From positions 1 through 64,000 of the forward strand of contig JAEWAF010000038.1 of the NCBI GenBank assembly GCA_023391815.1: a DNA stretch of 64,000 bases, read 5' to 3'. The notes below the pieces were generated by a model. That model searched no databases. It was not told the origin of the DNA and saw nothing but the letters and a program-made list of their open reading frames with translations. Both the position numbers and the translations under genes were made by a program. Origin of the DNA: Pseudomonadota bacterium (GTDB taxonomy: Bacteria; Pseudomonadota; Gammaproteobacteria; Steroidobacterales; Steroidobacteraceae). Below are positions 8,023 to 16,980 of the stretch, piece by piece. The stretch's first letter is position 1. The number at the start of each line of letters is the position of its first letter.

Positions 8023-9348
8023 GCGGAACCGGCGCTCGGGGCGATGCTCGACTGCAACGGTTTGCTCGGACCCGTTCGGTGTGATTCGCCAGACGGTGTT
8101 CGACAAATCGTCGGCGACGATGAGCGCGCCCTTCGGATCGACGGTGACACCGACCGGACGGCCCCGAGCTTTGCCGTCGCTGCCCAGAAAGCCGGAAACG
8201 AAATCCACCGGATCCCCCGCCGGCTTGCCATCGTGGAAGGGGACGAACACGACCTTGAATCCTACCGGCGGATCACGATTCCAGCTGCCGTGCTGACCGA
8301 CGAACACGCCATCGGCAAAGCGCTCACCCATCGCGGGTGTAGAAAACGCAACGCCCAGTGCAGCCACGTGTGAGCCGAGGCTGTAGTCGGGTTTGATCGC
8401 GGCAGCGACCTTCTGTGGATTTTGAGGCTGCGCGCGTCGATCGACATGTTGGCCCCAATAGCTGTACGGCCAACCGTAGAAGCCGCCCTCGTGAACGTTC
8501 GTCAGATAGTCCGGCACGAGATTGGGGCCGATTTCGTCGCGTTCATTGGCCACGGCCCAGAGCTTGTCCGTACCGGGTTGGATCGCGAGCGATGTCGGAT
8601 TGCGGATGCCCGTCGCAAAGTTTCTATGCGCGCCGGTGTGCGGGTCGATCTGCCAGATTCTGGCGCGGTCGTACTCTGCATCCATGCCGCGCTCGGTGAT
8701 GTTGCTGTTCGAGCCGATGCCCACATACAGAAAGCGCCCATCAGGACTCGCCGTCATTGCCTTCGTCCAGTGATGATTGATGACCGAAGGAAGCTCGGTC
8801 ACTTCCGTGGGCGGTCCACTCGCTTGCGTCTGGCCCTCGCTGTAATCGAAGCGCACGAGGGCATCTTGATTCGCGACATAGAGCTCATTGCCGATCAGCG
8901 TCATCCCGTAAGGCGCGTTGAGTCCTTTGGCGAAAATGGTCCGAGTTTCGTATGTGCCGTCGCCGTCGCTGTCGCGCAGGAGCGTGATCTGATTGCCACT
9001 TTCGACCGCCGTCTTGCCGAGCGACTTGATGTAGTTCGCGATGAAGTCCTTCGGTCGCAACGGCTTTTCATTTCCGCCCGACGCCTCCGCCACCAGAATA
9101 TCTCCATTGGGCAAAAGCAACGTTTGACGTGGAATCCTCATCCCCGTGGCGATGGCTTTGATGCTGTAGCCTTCTGGCACCTGCGGCGAGGCGTTGCCCC
9201 AATCCGCGCGGTGCGAGATCTTCATACTAGGTAACAAACCGCGCTGTGGCTCGGGCATCGGCGGATTTGCGCCATATTGGGGAGGTGGTGCCGACCTCGC
9301 GCAAGCACATAGAGCGATCGCGATGAGGCTACAGATCACGGCGCGCAT
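8011..9348 (-). CDS. Sorbosone dehydrogenase-family (GSDH-like) lipoprotein
   Basis: Member of the PQQ-type glucose/sorbosone dehydrogenase beta-propeller family, located outside the cytoplasmic membrane. The signal peptide carries a lipobox-like LCAC ending at about residue 16. The six-bladed propeller is visible in segments such as LLPNGDILVAEA, LRDSDGDGTYE, LNAPYGMTLIGNELYVAN, SPDGRFLYVGIGS, GIRNPTSLAIQPGTDKLW and FVGQHGSWNR, all typical of the sorbosone branch. Length 445 is normal. Substrate and cofactor use cannot be read off; many relatives are only predicted oxidoreductases. Its start overlaps the end of the upstream DUF2231 gene by about 20 bases, so the two are probably cotranscribed. 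Confidence 0.8.
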   Translation of the reverse strand: MRAVICSLIAIALCACARSAPPPQYGANPPMPEPQRGLLPSMKISHRADWGNASPQVPEGYSIKAIATGMRIPRQTLLLPNGDILVAEASGGNEKPLRPKDFIANYIKSLGKTAVESGNQITLLRDSDGDGTYETRTIFAKGLNAPYGMTLIGNELYVANQDALVRFDYSEGQTQASGPPTEVTELPSVINHHWTKAMTASPDGRFLYVGIGSNSNITERGMDAEYDRARIWQIDPHTGAHRNFATGIRNPTSLAIQPGTDKLWAVANERDEIGPNLVPDYLTNVHEGGFYGWPYSYWGQHVDRRAQPQNPQKVAAAIKPDYSLGSHVAALGVAFSTPAMGERFADGVFVGQHGSWNRDPPVGFKVVFVPFHDGKPAGDPVDFVSGFLGSDGKARGRPVGVTVDPKGALIVADDLSNTVWRITPNGSEQTVAVEHRPERRFRSQL

Positions 9349-9838
9349 CGCTCACCTCCTCACTTTTGAAGCCGGAGTAGCCCGTCCACGCTGCCATCAG
9401 CGCAAGAACGGTGAGGATGAACGACATATAAAAACCAGCCGGCATCGTCGCGTATGCATCCTTTGCGTGAATGAACTCGTTGATGAAACCGAGCACGAAC
9501 ATCAGCAGCAACAGGACGAAGTAACCAGCGCGCCTTCGTTTAGCCTCCGGCCGGGCACGGATCAGGTCGATCGAGGACCACACGAGCGCGAATCCGCCGA
9601 ACAGCAGTGCACCGACCATGGCCCACTGCGAAAAATTCAGCCATTGAATCTCGAAGCTGTTCCTGTAGACCAGATCGCCGAGCCACGCCGTCAGGTAAAG
9701 CGGGAGCGGAAAGGCAAGAAACATTGCATGCAACGGATGGAGGGCTTGCCGATACACTCGGGCCGAAGTAGCTACCCTGTCTCGTGATCTGGCTGTGAAG
9801 GGGTGAGGACCAACCCTATCGGCGGCGTGGACTGACAT
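9329..9838 (-). CDS. DUF2231-type membrane protein
   Basis: Small inner-membrane protein. The ALHPLHAMFLAFPLPLYLTA segment near residue 32 is the signature start of the DUF2231 fold, followed by about three further hydrophobic helices (near 75-92, 108-126 and 138-155). The first ~27 residues are arginine-rich and unlike the family, so translation may begin later, for example at the GTG of VYRQALHP (about 9757). It overlaps the 5' end of the sorbosone-dehydrogenase-like gene, a pairing that suggests a joint membrane redox role, but no function is established. Confidence 0.7.
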   Translation of the reverse strand: MSVHAADRVGPHPFTARSRDRVATSARVYRQALHPLHAMFLAFPLPLYLTAWLGDLVYRNSFEIQWLNFSQWAMVGALLFGGFALVWSSIDLIRARPEAKRRRAGYFVLLLLMFVLGFINEFIHAKDAYATMPAGFYMSFILTVLALMAAWTGYSGFKSEEVSDARRDL

Positions 9839-9961
9839 GTGATATCGCTCGCGTTTGTCTGCCGTGTTTCAGCAGTACGCGCGCTCGCGGTATTAAGTTG
9901 CGCGAGCGGGAGCAGGCGGCCAGCTTGTGATCACTATCCTCTCGGGGTCACGGCGCATTCC

Positions 9962-10417
9962 TCACATGCGTCGATCTTCATTCTTTTCCCGAAGATGAAG
10001 TATCGGATACGGCATTCCGGAGCCGTCGAGCTCGGAGCGCGCGACGACTTCAAAACCCAGTCGTTCGTAGAATCCACGCGCGCCGATGTTCTGTTCGTTG
10101 ACGTCGACTGCCAGCGTTCGGCTCGTTCCCCTAGCCGCTTCAACCAAGGCACGCCCGATGCCTCGACCGTGGTGGGCCGGATCGACGAACAAGCTCTCGA
10201 TCATCCCGTCGGCCATACCCATGAAAGCCAACGGACAATCGTCAGCGGCTACGGCCACGTGCAACACGGCGGTAGGCAGATAGTGCTCACGCACCTGTGT
10301 CGCGATGATCGCCAAGTCTTCAGGCGCGACGAATCCATGGGTCGCGTCGACGGCGCTTCGCCATACTTCGAACAAGCGTGGCAAGTCTTCGGCGCGACTC
10401 GGTCGGATGCGGATCAT
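9962..10417 (-). CDS. yjaB: GNAT N-acetyltransferase, YjaB-like
   Basis: Cytoplasmic acetyl-CoA-dependent N-acetyltransferase. The sequence follows E. coli YjaB closely along its length: RxSRxED near the start, SVDATHGFVAPED, LHVAV, the acetyl-CoA loop GRGIGRALVEAA, then DVNEQNIGARGFYERLGFEV and the C-terminal GxPYPILHL. Length 151 is usual. It stands alone between the DUF2231 gene and the tRNA genes. The acceptor is not known from the sequence. Confidence 0.85.
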   Translation of the reverse strand: MIRIRPSRAEDLPRLFEVWRSAVDATHGFVAPEDLAIIATQVREHYLPTAVLHVAVAADDCPLAFMGMADGMIESLFVDPAHHGRGIGRALVEAARGTSRTLAVDVNEQNIGARGFYERLGFEVVARSELDGSGMPYPILHLREKNEDRRM

Positions 10418-10539
10418 TTGTGATGGGTTAAGCGCGGCGTCCGCGGAACGCGTGGCCTACTCACGTTCCGAGGGGTTGAACACCCCTACTCTCTGCCGCT
10501 CGGGCGGTTGGGAGCCAACCACCGACGCCTTACTAGAGA
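10418..10539. other. Spacer with two adjacent hairpins downstream of tRNA-Glu
   Basis: Between the acetyltransferase gene and tRNA-Glu there are two neighbouring stem-loops: CGGAACG/CGTTCCG (10444-10450 and 10464-10470) and AGGGGT/ACCCCT (10471-10476 and 10482-10487). Reading the minus strand they lie just after the tRNA operon and may serve as its 3' processing or termination signal. There is no T tract. Confidence 0.35.
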
Positions 10540-10615
10540 TGGCGTCCCCACGGGGATTCGAACCCCGGTTACTACCGTGAAAGGGTAATGTCCTAGGCCT
10601 CTAGACGATGGGGAC
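10540..10615 (-). tRNA. tRNA-Glu (anticodon TTC)
   Basis: A complete cloverleaf is visible on the minus strand. The seven-base acceptor stem is GTCCCCA/TGGGGAC, the anticodon loop CTTTCAC carries TTC, the T arm is CCGGG-GTTCGAATCCCGG-like, and CCA is encoded. It is the last gene of the gltX-tRNA group, the cognate tRNA of the synthetase encoded about 200 bases upstream. Confidence 0.97.
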
Positions 10616-10634
10616 GCGGTAAGACGTCGGGGCT

Positions 10635-10710
<76 letters not shown>

Positions 10711-10800
10711 ACGCGAGAGGCGCGCAATGTAGGGAAGCGGCGCGAGGCTGTCAAGGAGAGTTCACCAAATTCTTGTATTGACGGGGTTTGGTGGAAAACC

Positions 10801-12204
10801 TCACCCCCGTCCGCGCGCGTACGCCAGCGCCCGCTCCAGCCGCGCGAGGGTGACCTCACGGCCGAGCACCTCGAGTGTGACATCGATGGGCGGCGATACT
10901 GTCCCGCCCGAGACAGCGACACGTATCGGCTGCGCAATTTTGCCCATGCCCAGGCTCAGCTCGGTTGCGGTCTGATTGACCACGTCGTGGAGTGCGGGCG
11001 CGACCCATTCGCTCAGGGCCGAGAGCTTGCTCAGCACGGTCGTGAGCGGTCCGACCGCTTCGGCGCTGAGATTCTTCTTCGCGGCCTTCTCGTCGTACGT
11101 GGTCACGTCCTGGAAGAAGAACAGGCTGTTCTGCGCCATCTCCTTCAGCGTCTTGGCCCGCTCCTGCTGAGACCTGGCCACGGCGGCGAGCTTGCGATCG
11201 TCGGCGACGTTCACGCCCAGCGCGGCGAGTTGGGGCTTCAGGTACTTCGCCACGTGCTCGGGCGTCGAGCGCATGATGTGTTGCTGGTTCAACCACAGCA
11301 GCTTGTCGGGATTGAATGCCGAGGCCGACTTGTTCACGTCCTTGATGTCGAACAGCTTCGTCATCTCCTCCATCGAGAAGACTTCCTGATCGCCGTGCGA
11401 CCAGCCGAGCCGCACCAGATAGTTGAGCAGCGCCTCGGGCAGGAAGCCCTCCTCGCGATACTGCAGGACGCTGACGGCGCCGTGGCGCTTCGAGAGCTTC
11501 GCGCCGTCCTGGCCGAGAATCATCGGCACGTGCGCGTACACAGGCACCGCGGCGCCCAATGCCTTGAGCATGTTGATCTGGCGCGGCGTGTTGTTGAGGT
11601 GGTCGTCGCCGCGAATGACGTGCGTGCACTTCATATCGCTGTCGTCGACAACGACGCAGAAGTTATAGGTCGGCGTGCCGTCCGAGCGCGCGATGATCAA
11701 ATCGTCGAGCTCCATGTTGTCGAACACCACGTTGCCGTGGATCACGTCTTCGACGACGACACTGCCTTCGATGGGATTCTTGAAACGCACCACCGGCGAG
11801 ACGCCGGGACGCGGCTCGGTGCGATTCCGGCACGTGCCGTCGTAACGCGGCTTCTGTTTGGCCGCGAGCTGCCGATTGCGCATCTCCTCCAGCTCTTCCT
11901 TGGAGCAATAGCAGTGATACGCGTGGCCGGCTTTCAAGAATTCGCCGATGACTTCGCGATATCGATCCATCCGCCGGGTCTGATAGAACGGGCCTTCGTC
12001 GGCGCTCAAGCCCAGCCATTCCATGCCGTCCAGGATGACCTGCGTGGCCTCGTCGGTGGAACGCTCGCGATCGGTGTCCTCGATGCGCAGGATGAACGTG
12101 CCGTTGTGACGGCGCGCGTACAGCCAGGAGAACAGCGCGGTTCGCACGCCGCCGATATGCAGCATGCCTGTGGGGCTGGGAGCGAATCGAGTACGGATGG
12201 CCAT
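10801..12204 (-). CDS. gltX: Glutamyl-tRNA synthetase
   Basis: Charges tRNA-Glu with glutamate in the cytoplasm. The class I signature HIGG (H16-G19) and KLSKR loop (236-240) are intact. Cys98, Cys100 and Cys125 are placed like the zinc ligands of the E. coli enzyme. Length 467 is typical of the bacterial discriminating type, and the C-terminal anticodon-binding region is complete. Transcribed from right to left, it is flanked by tRNA-Val upstream and tRNA-Ala and tRNA-Glu downstream, a conserved gammaproteobacterial neighbourhood. Confidence 0.98.
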   Translation of the reverse strand: MAIRTRFAPSPTGMLHIGGVRTALFSWLYARRHNGTFILRIEDTDRERSTDEATQVILDGMEWLGLSADEGPFYQTRRMDRYREVIGEFLKAGHAYHCYCSKEELEEMRNRQLAAKQKPRYDGTCRNRTEPRPGVSPVVRFKNPIEGSVVVEDVIHGNVVFDNMELDDLIIARSDGTPTYNFCVVVDDSDMKCTHVIRGDDHLNNTPRQINMLKALGAAVPVYAHVPMILGQDGAKLSKRHGAVSVLQYREEGFLPEALLNYLVRLGWSHGDQEVFSMEEMTKLFDIKDVNKSASAFNPDKLLWLNQQHIMRSTPEHVAKYLKPQLAALGVNVADDRKLAAVARSQQERAKTLKEMAQNSLFFFQDVTTYDEKAAKKNLSAEAVGPLTTVLSKLSALSEWVAPALHDVVNQTATELSLGMGKIAQPIRVAVSGGTVSPPIDVTLEVLGREVTLARLERALAYARGRG

Positions 12205-12252
12205 GGCGCCTTAGCGATCATGGCGCCGGGATTCCATCCGAATCGTTGGGAG

Positions 12253-12327
12253 TGGTGGGCGGTACAGGGATTGAACCTGTGACCCCTGCCGTGTGAAAGC
12301 AGTGGTCTACCGCTGAGCTAACCGCCC
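12253..12327 (-). tRNA. tRNA-Val (anticodon CAC)
   Basis: The minus-strand cloverleaf has acceptor stem GGGCGGT/ACCGCCC, D arm AGCTCAGCGGTAGACC, anticodon stem CTGCT/GGCAG with loop TTCACAC (CAC), T arm ACAGGTTCAATCCCTGT and encoded CCA. It lies about 50 bases upstream of gltX and is probably in the same transcript or read from the same promoter region. Confidence 0.95.
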
Positions 12328-12400
12328 GATGCCGGCCCCACGAACCGTCATATGGTTTGAAGGGGCGCGTAGTTTAGGGACGACGACCCGCGCGGTCAAA

Positions 12401-12847
12401 TCATGATACGTGGACCGGCGGCGGACGGTTCAGCATCACCCAATACAGCCCCAGGCTGCTGACCGCCTCGACGAAGGCACCGAATTCGACCGGCTTGCGG
12501 ACGTAGCTGTTCGCGCCCAGGTTGTAGCTGGCGATCACGTCGGCGTCCTGGCTCGATGAGGTGAGCACGACGACCGGCAGATTGCGGGTGCGCTCGTCGG
12601 CGCGCAGCCGCTTCAGCACGCCCAGCCCGTCGAGCTTGGGCAGCTTCAGGTCGAGCAGGATCACCGTGGGCGCATTCGTCACGTCGCGGGTGGCGTATTG
12701 CCCGGTGGCGAACAGGTATTCGATCGCTTCCACGCCATCGCGGACCACCACGATCTCGTGCGCCAGATTGTTCTTGCGCAGGCTGAGCAGCGTAAGCTCC
12801 TCGTCGTCCGGGTTGTCCTCGACCAGCAGGATGTAGCGCTCGGTCAT
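12401..12847 (-). CDS. CheY/Rcp1-like single-domain response regulator
   Basis: A stand-alone receiver domain of 148 residues. The acidic pocket lies in LLVEDNPDDEE near residues 7-17, the phosphoacceptor is Asp66 in LLDLKLP, a Thr/Ser lies in VVLTSSS, and Lys is in YVRKP. The extended alpha-helical insert and NNLAHEI...GVEAIEYLF are typical of the Rcp1 group that partners with phytochrome-like kinases. There is no output domain, so it should act through a phosphorelay or protein contact. The start at 12847 overlaps the kinase stop in ATGA, so the two are translationally coupled. A longer frame to 13288 is antisense-shadow extension. Confidence 0.9.
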   Translation of the reverse strand: MTERYILLVEDNPDDEELTLLSLRKNNLAHEIVVVRDGVEAIEYLFATGQYATRDVTNAPTVILLDLKLPKLDGLGVLKRLRADERTRNLPVVVLTSSSQDADVIASYNLGANSYVRKPVEFGAFVEAVSSLGLYWVMLNRPPPVHVS

Positions 12848-15387
12848 TGCTGCCCCTCGGCAATGCTGAAGTAAATCGTCGCCCCTTGATCGACGGCGGC
12901 CTCGGCCCAGATGCGCCCGCCGTGCCGCTGCACGATGCGCTGGACCGTCGCGAGGCCAACCCCCGTACCGGGAAACTCTCCGGCCGCATGTAAACGTTGG
13001 AACACACCGAACAGGTTCGCCGCGTATCGCGGATCGAACCCGACGCCATTGTCCTGCACGAAGAACGTCCTCTGGTTTTGGTCCCCGTCCGCATCCGCCA
13101 GCGCGCCGAAGCGTATCTGCGTCACCGGCCGAGCGGCAGTGAACTTCCAGGCATTCTCCAGCAGATTGTCCAGCGCAATCTCCAGCAACCCGGGATCTCC
13201 CGCCACGATGAGCCGCGGCTCGATCACGATCGTCGCGGCCCGCTCGGGGCTCGCTTCGCGCAGCCGTGCCATGATGACACGCGCGCACTCGGACAGATCC
13301 ACCTGTCGCCGCCTGAATTCCACCCGCGTGACCCGGCTCAGCTCCAGCAAATCATCGATCAAGTTCGACATTCTTTGCGTACCGGCCAGTACGCGATCGA
13401 TGTAGCGCCGACCGTCCGCATCGATCGTCTCGTAATGCCGGTCGCGCAGCAAGCCGGTAAACCCCGCTATGGCGCGTAACGGTCCCCGGAGGTCGTGCGA
13501 GACCGAATAGCTGAATGCCTCCAGTTCTTTATTGGATTCCTGTAGCTCCAGTGTCCGTTTTCTCACTCGTTCCTCGAGCTCGGCGTACAGACGCGCGTTT
13601 TCCAGCCCGACCGCGGCCAGATCGGCGAGCTGGATCAGCACGCGCTCGTCGTTGAGCGTGAAATTGCCGCCCTGCTTATCGGCCACGCACAGCACACCGA
13701 TGTGGCGCCCTGACGCCGCCGCGAGCAACACGGTCAGGGTGCCGCACGCCTGCCATTCCGTCCCCAGCGGCATGCCCTGCCTTACTGTGGACCGCTCAAT
13801 ACGCACGACGTGCGGAGTCGTCGCGGCCCGGGATCCTTCGGCCGCCAGCAACAACGGACCCGGCACCACGGTCGTATATTTTTGCGAATGTGACGTCTTG
13901 CAACTCTCGACCGTACGGCCGTCCGCACTCTTCAAGACACCGACGGCCACATGCGCAGCAACCAGATCGCGCGCGATCTCAGTAATGACCTGCAGCAGCT
14001 CATCCACCGTGAGCACCGAGTTCACTTTGCGGGCCGCGTCTGCAAGCGAGGACAGCTGAGTGAGATATCTCTGTCGCTCCAAATCGGCCTCGGTGCGCTC
14101 CGTCACGTCCTGCATGGTGCCGATGATGTGGGTGGTGCGACCGGTCTCGTCGCGAACCACGCGGCGCTCGGCGTGCACATAGCGCACCGAGCCATCGGGA
14201 TGTCGCACCCGAAACTGCAGCCCACCGCCGGAGGCATCGCCGCGATTCGCCTCACCGTAGGCGGCCACGAGCGCCGGTCGATCTTCTTCGAGCACCACCC
14301 CGAGGAACGTGTCCAGACTCACCGAGCGCTCCGACGCAATCCCGAGGATGGCGTTGCTCTCGCCGTAAATATTGAGCCTGTCGCTCGACAAGTCGCGCTC
14401 CCAATAGCCGAGCCGCGCGATGCTTTGCGCGAGCTCGACGCGCGTCAGGCTCTCTCTGAGCTGCGATTGCGCGCTGGAATGCGCGATCGCCAACGCGACC
14501 AGACTCACCGCCGCTTGCACGAGCACCAACTCGCGATCCGTCGGCACGTAAGGATGCGGGTAATAAACCGCGATGACAGCAATCAAACGTCCGCGAGCGC
14601 CAAAGACCGGCGTGAACCAGCAAGCTCGCAAACCAAGCTCCGCGCCAAGGCTGGCCAGCTCGCGCCATTCCGGATCGTTCGACATGTCGGCGCAGGTTGC
14701 CGTTTGTCCGCTGCGTAACGCGTTGGCGCATGCACCGTGCGGCATGCCGAGCAATGTATCCTGGATCATGGAAAGGAATCGCGACGGCAAGCTCGGGCTC
14801 ACCGCCGCGCGCACGCGTTCTGCGGGTGCATCGAGTACGGTCACGGCGCATCTCGCATCGGCGTCGAATGCTTCCATGATGCTGCAGATCCGTCGAAGCA
14901 CATCGGACAGTGGCGAGCCACCGACGATCAGCTGCAACACTTCACGTTGCGACTCACGCAGTCGCTCGGCGCGCTTGCGATTCGTGATATCTCGCGCGAC
15001 CGAATACGTTGCACCCGAGCCGTCGCTGCCCGCGAGCCACGACGACGTCCAGCTCAACTCGACCGGCGAGCCGTCCTTGCGCACATAGCGATTCTCGAAC
15101 TCGACGACCTGCGCGCCTCGCAGCACCGTTTCGTGCGCGAGCAGTGTGGCCTGCAGATCATTCGGATGAACCAGATCGAGAAATTTGCGACCGCGCAGTT
15201 CCTCGGGCAGATAGCCGAGGATGCGAGCGGACGACGCGCTTACGCGCAGAAAACGGGTCTGCGCGTCGGTCACGCACATCAGATCTTGAGAGAGGGCGAA
15301 GACACGCTGCAGATCCAGCAGCTCGCCGCCCGCCTCGACCGAGGCCGGGTCGGCATCCGACTCATCGCGCGAAAGTTGCCCTGCCAC
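12844..15387 (-). CDS. Soluble PAS/GAF sensor histidine kinase
   Basis: An 847-residue kinase without obvious membrane helices, so probably cytosolic. Domains in order: PAS (about 25-140), GAF (about 155-310), PAS/PAC (about 320-440), GAF (about 450-605), HisKA with His631 in SVSHDLRGPL, and HATPase_c with N-box LDNLLENAWK near 740, DNGVGF and GTGVGLA. The dimerisation-histidine region matches the phytochrome-like group, which usually pairs with Rcp1-type regulators like the overlapping one. No chromophore-binding cysteine context is recognised, so the signal is unknown. It lies directly downstream of the GDP-mannose genes, separated by a strong hairpin. Confidence 0.92.
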   Translation of the reverse strand: MAGQLSRDESDADPASVEAGGELLDLQRVFALSQDLMCVTDAQTRFLRVSASSARILGYLPEELRGRKFLDLVHPNDLQATLLAHETVLRGAQVVEFENRYVRKDGSPVELSWTSSWLAGSDGSGATYSVARDITNRKRAERLRESQREVLQLIVGGSPLSDVLRRICSIMEAFDADARCAVTVLDAPAERVRAAVSPSLPSRFLSMIQDTLLGMPHGACANALRSGQTATCADMSNDPEWRELASLGAELGLRACWFTPVFGARGRLIAVIAVYYPHPYVPTDRELVLVQAAVSLVALAIAHSSAQSQLRESLTRVELAQSIARLGYWERDLSSDRLNIYGESNAILGIASERSVSLDTFLGVVLEEDRPALVAAYGEANRGDASGGGLQFRVRHPDGSVRYVHAERRVVRDETGRTTHIIGTMQDVTERTEADLERQRYLTQLSSLADAARKVNSVLTVDELLQVITEIARDLVAAHVAVGVLKSADGRTVESCKTSHSQKYTTVVPGPLLLAAEGSRAATTPHVVRIERSTVRQGMPLGTEWQACGTLTVLLAAASGRHIGVLCVADKQGGNFTLNDERVLIQLADLAAVGLENARLYAELEERVRKRTLELQESNKELEAFSYSVSHDLRGPLRAIAGFTGLLRDRHYETIDADGRRYIDRVLAGTQRMSNLIDDLLELSRVTRVEFRRRQVDLSECARVIMARLREASPERAATIVIEPRLIVAGDPGLLEIALDNLLENAWKFTAARPVTQIRFGALADADGDQNQRTFFVQDNGVGFDPRYAANLFGVFQRLHAAGEFPGTGVGLATVQRIVQRHGGRIWAEAAVDQGATIYFSIAEGQQ

Positions 15388-15474
15388 CGCCGATACTCCC
15401 TGGCGCCGTTATGGGTGATGTCACGTCCTGTGAATGGACGAGCCTACACCGGCCGCGCGCGCCTGCAGAATGCT

Positions 15475-15518
15475 CGAAGTCGCAGTTCGCCCGAGTGATC
15501 GAGGAACGTGCGACTTCG
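15475..15518. repeat. Long perfect-arm inverted repeat between manB and the kinase gene
   Basis: CGAAGTCGCA (15475-15484) and TGCGACTTCG (15509-15518) are exact complements. The stem continues with GTTC/GAAC (15485-15488 and 15504-15507) after a one-base bulge, giving about 14 pairs around a 15-base loop. It sits in the 163-base gap after the manB stop. No T tract follows on either strand, so it may stabilise the manB 3' end or attenuate read-through into the kinase gene. Confidence 0.55.
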
Positions 15519-15550
15519 CGGATTATCGGATTGGCCGCCGGGCGCGAGGA

Positions 15551-16927
15551 TCAGTGTGCTTCTTCGCCGCCGATCATCTGCAGCAGCTCTGCAGTGCGAG
15601 ACTTCATCAGCGCCTCGTTGCCGCGGCTTTCCACGTTCAAGCGAATCAACGGCTCGGTGTTGGACGAGCGCAGATTGAACCGCCAGTCGTCGAATTCGAT
15701 GGAAAGACCATCGGTGAAATCGATGGCCTTGGCGCCGGGCTGATAATGCTGCTGCACGCGGGCGATGGTGGCCTTGGCATCGGCCACTTTGCGATTGATC
15801 TCGCCGCTGGCGGGAAACTTCGCGATGCGCTCGCCCACCAGTTGCGACAGCGTCTTGCCGGTCTCGCACAGAATCTGCGCCACCAGCAGCCACGGAATCT
15901 GTCCGGTGTCGCAGTAACCGAAGCGACGGAAGTAATGATGCGCGCTCATCTCGCCGCCGTAGATCGCGTCGGCCTGGCGCATCACATCCTTCATGAAGGC
16001 GTGCCCGGACTTGGACATCACCGCCTTGCCGCCGAGCGACTCGACCATGTCGGTCGTCGCCCAGGTCAGACGCGGGTCGTGCACGATGCGCGCGCCCTTC
16101 TCCTGCCTCAGGAACACCGAGGCCAGCAGGCCGACGATGTAATAGCCTTCGATGAAGCTGCCGTTCTCGTCGAACAGGAAACAACGATCGTAGTCGCCGT
16201 CCCAGGCCACGCCGCAATCGGCCTTGTGCTGCTTGATGGCCTCGATGGTGGCGACGCGGTTCTGCTCCAGCATCGGGTTGGGCACGCCGTTCGGGAAGCT
16301 GCCGTCGGGCTGGTGATTGATCTTGATGAACTTGAACGGCAGGTGCGGCTCGAGCTGATCGACGATCAGACCGGCGCCGCCGTTACCGGCGTTGACCACG
16401 ATCTTGAGCGGCTTGAGCTTGGACTTGTCCAGATACGACAGCAGGTGCTCGACATACTTCTTGCTGATATCGAGCGTGTGGCGGGTGCCCTGCTTCGCCG
16501 CCGTCGTGTAATTGTTCGATTCGGCGATGCGCTGGATGTCTTTCAATCCGGTATCGCCGCTGATCGGTCGCGACTGCTCGCGCACGAACTTCATGCCATT
16601 GTAGTCCGGCGGGTTGTGGCTCGCGGTCACCATGATGCCGCCGTCCATGCCTTCGCTGAAGGTCGCGAAGTACACGACCTCCGTGCCGCACAGACCGATG
16701 TCATAAACGTCCACGCCCGAATCGAGCAGTCCCTTCGTGAGCGCCGCGCACAGCTCTTCGCTGGACTTGCGGATGTCCCGTCCCACGATCACCCGCTTGG
16801 GCTTCAGGAACTCCGCGTACGCCCGCCCGATGCGATACGCCACGTCGGGGTTGAGCTCGTTCGGAATCCGGCCGCGGTAGTCATAGGCCTTGAAGCCGAC
16901 GATGGCGGAAGACGGGTTGGTGGACAT
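15551..16927 (-). CDS. manB: Phosphomannomutase/phosphoglucomutase
   Basis: Interconverts mannose-6-P and mannose-1-P (and often glucose phosphates), step one toward GDP-mannose. The catalytic phosphoserine is Ser103 in TASHNPPDYNGMK, the metal loop is DGDYDR near residue 250, and the phosphate-binding RSSNTEP is at the C-terminus. The 458 residues match ManB/AlgC. The start at ATG 16927 is supported by the conserved N-terminus and an AAGGA ten bases upstream; the longer open frame (to 17746) runs antisense to manC and is not coding. Third gene in the order ugd-manC-manB. Confidence 0.95.
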   Translation of the reverse strand: MSTNPSSAIVGFKAYDYRGRIPNELNPDVAYRIGRAYAEFLKPKRVIVGRDIRKSSEELCAALTKGLLDSGVDVYDIGLCGTEVVYFATFSEGMDGGIMVTASHNPPDYNGMKFVREQSRPISGDTGLKDIQRIAESNNYTTAAKQGTRHTLDISKKYVEHLLSYLDKSKLKPLKIVVNAGNGGAGLIVDQLEPHLPFKFIKINHQPDGSFPNGVPNPMLEQNRVATIEAIKQHKADCGVAWDGDYDRCFLFDENGSFIEGYYIVGLLASVFLRQEKGARIVHDPRLTWATTDMVESLGGKAVMSKSGHAFMKDVMRQADAIYGGEMSAHHYFRRFGYCDTGQIPWLLVAQILCETGKTLSQLVGERIAKFPASGEINRKVADAKATIARVQQHYQPGAKAIDFTDGLSIEFDDWRFNLRSSNTEPLIRLNVESRGNEALMKSRTAELLQMIGGEEAH

Positions 16928-16980
16928 GCGCACTCGTTCCTTATCTGCAATGAGCCAAGCGTTGTTATCGACAGGGGCGT

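Noticed and set aside
10801..12282. Large plus-strand frame opposite gltX
   Set aside because: Shadow of a highly conserved synthetase gene; translation is His/Arg/Val repetitive.
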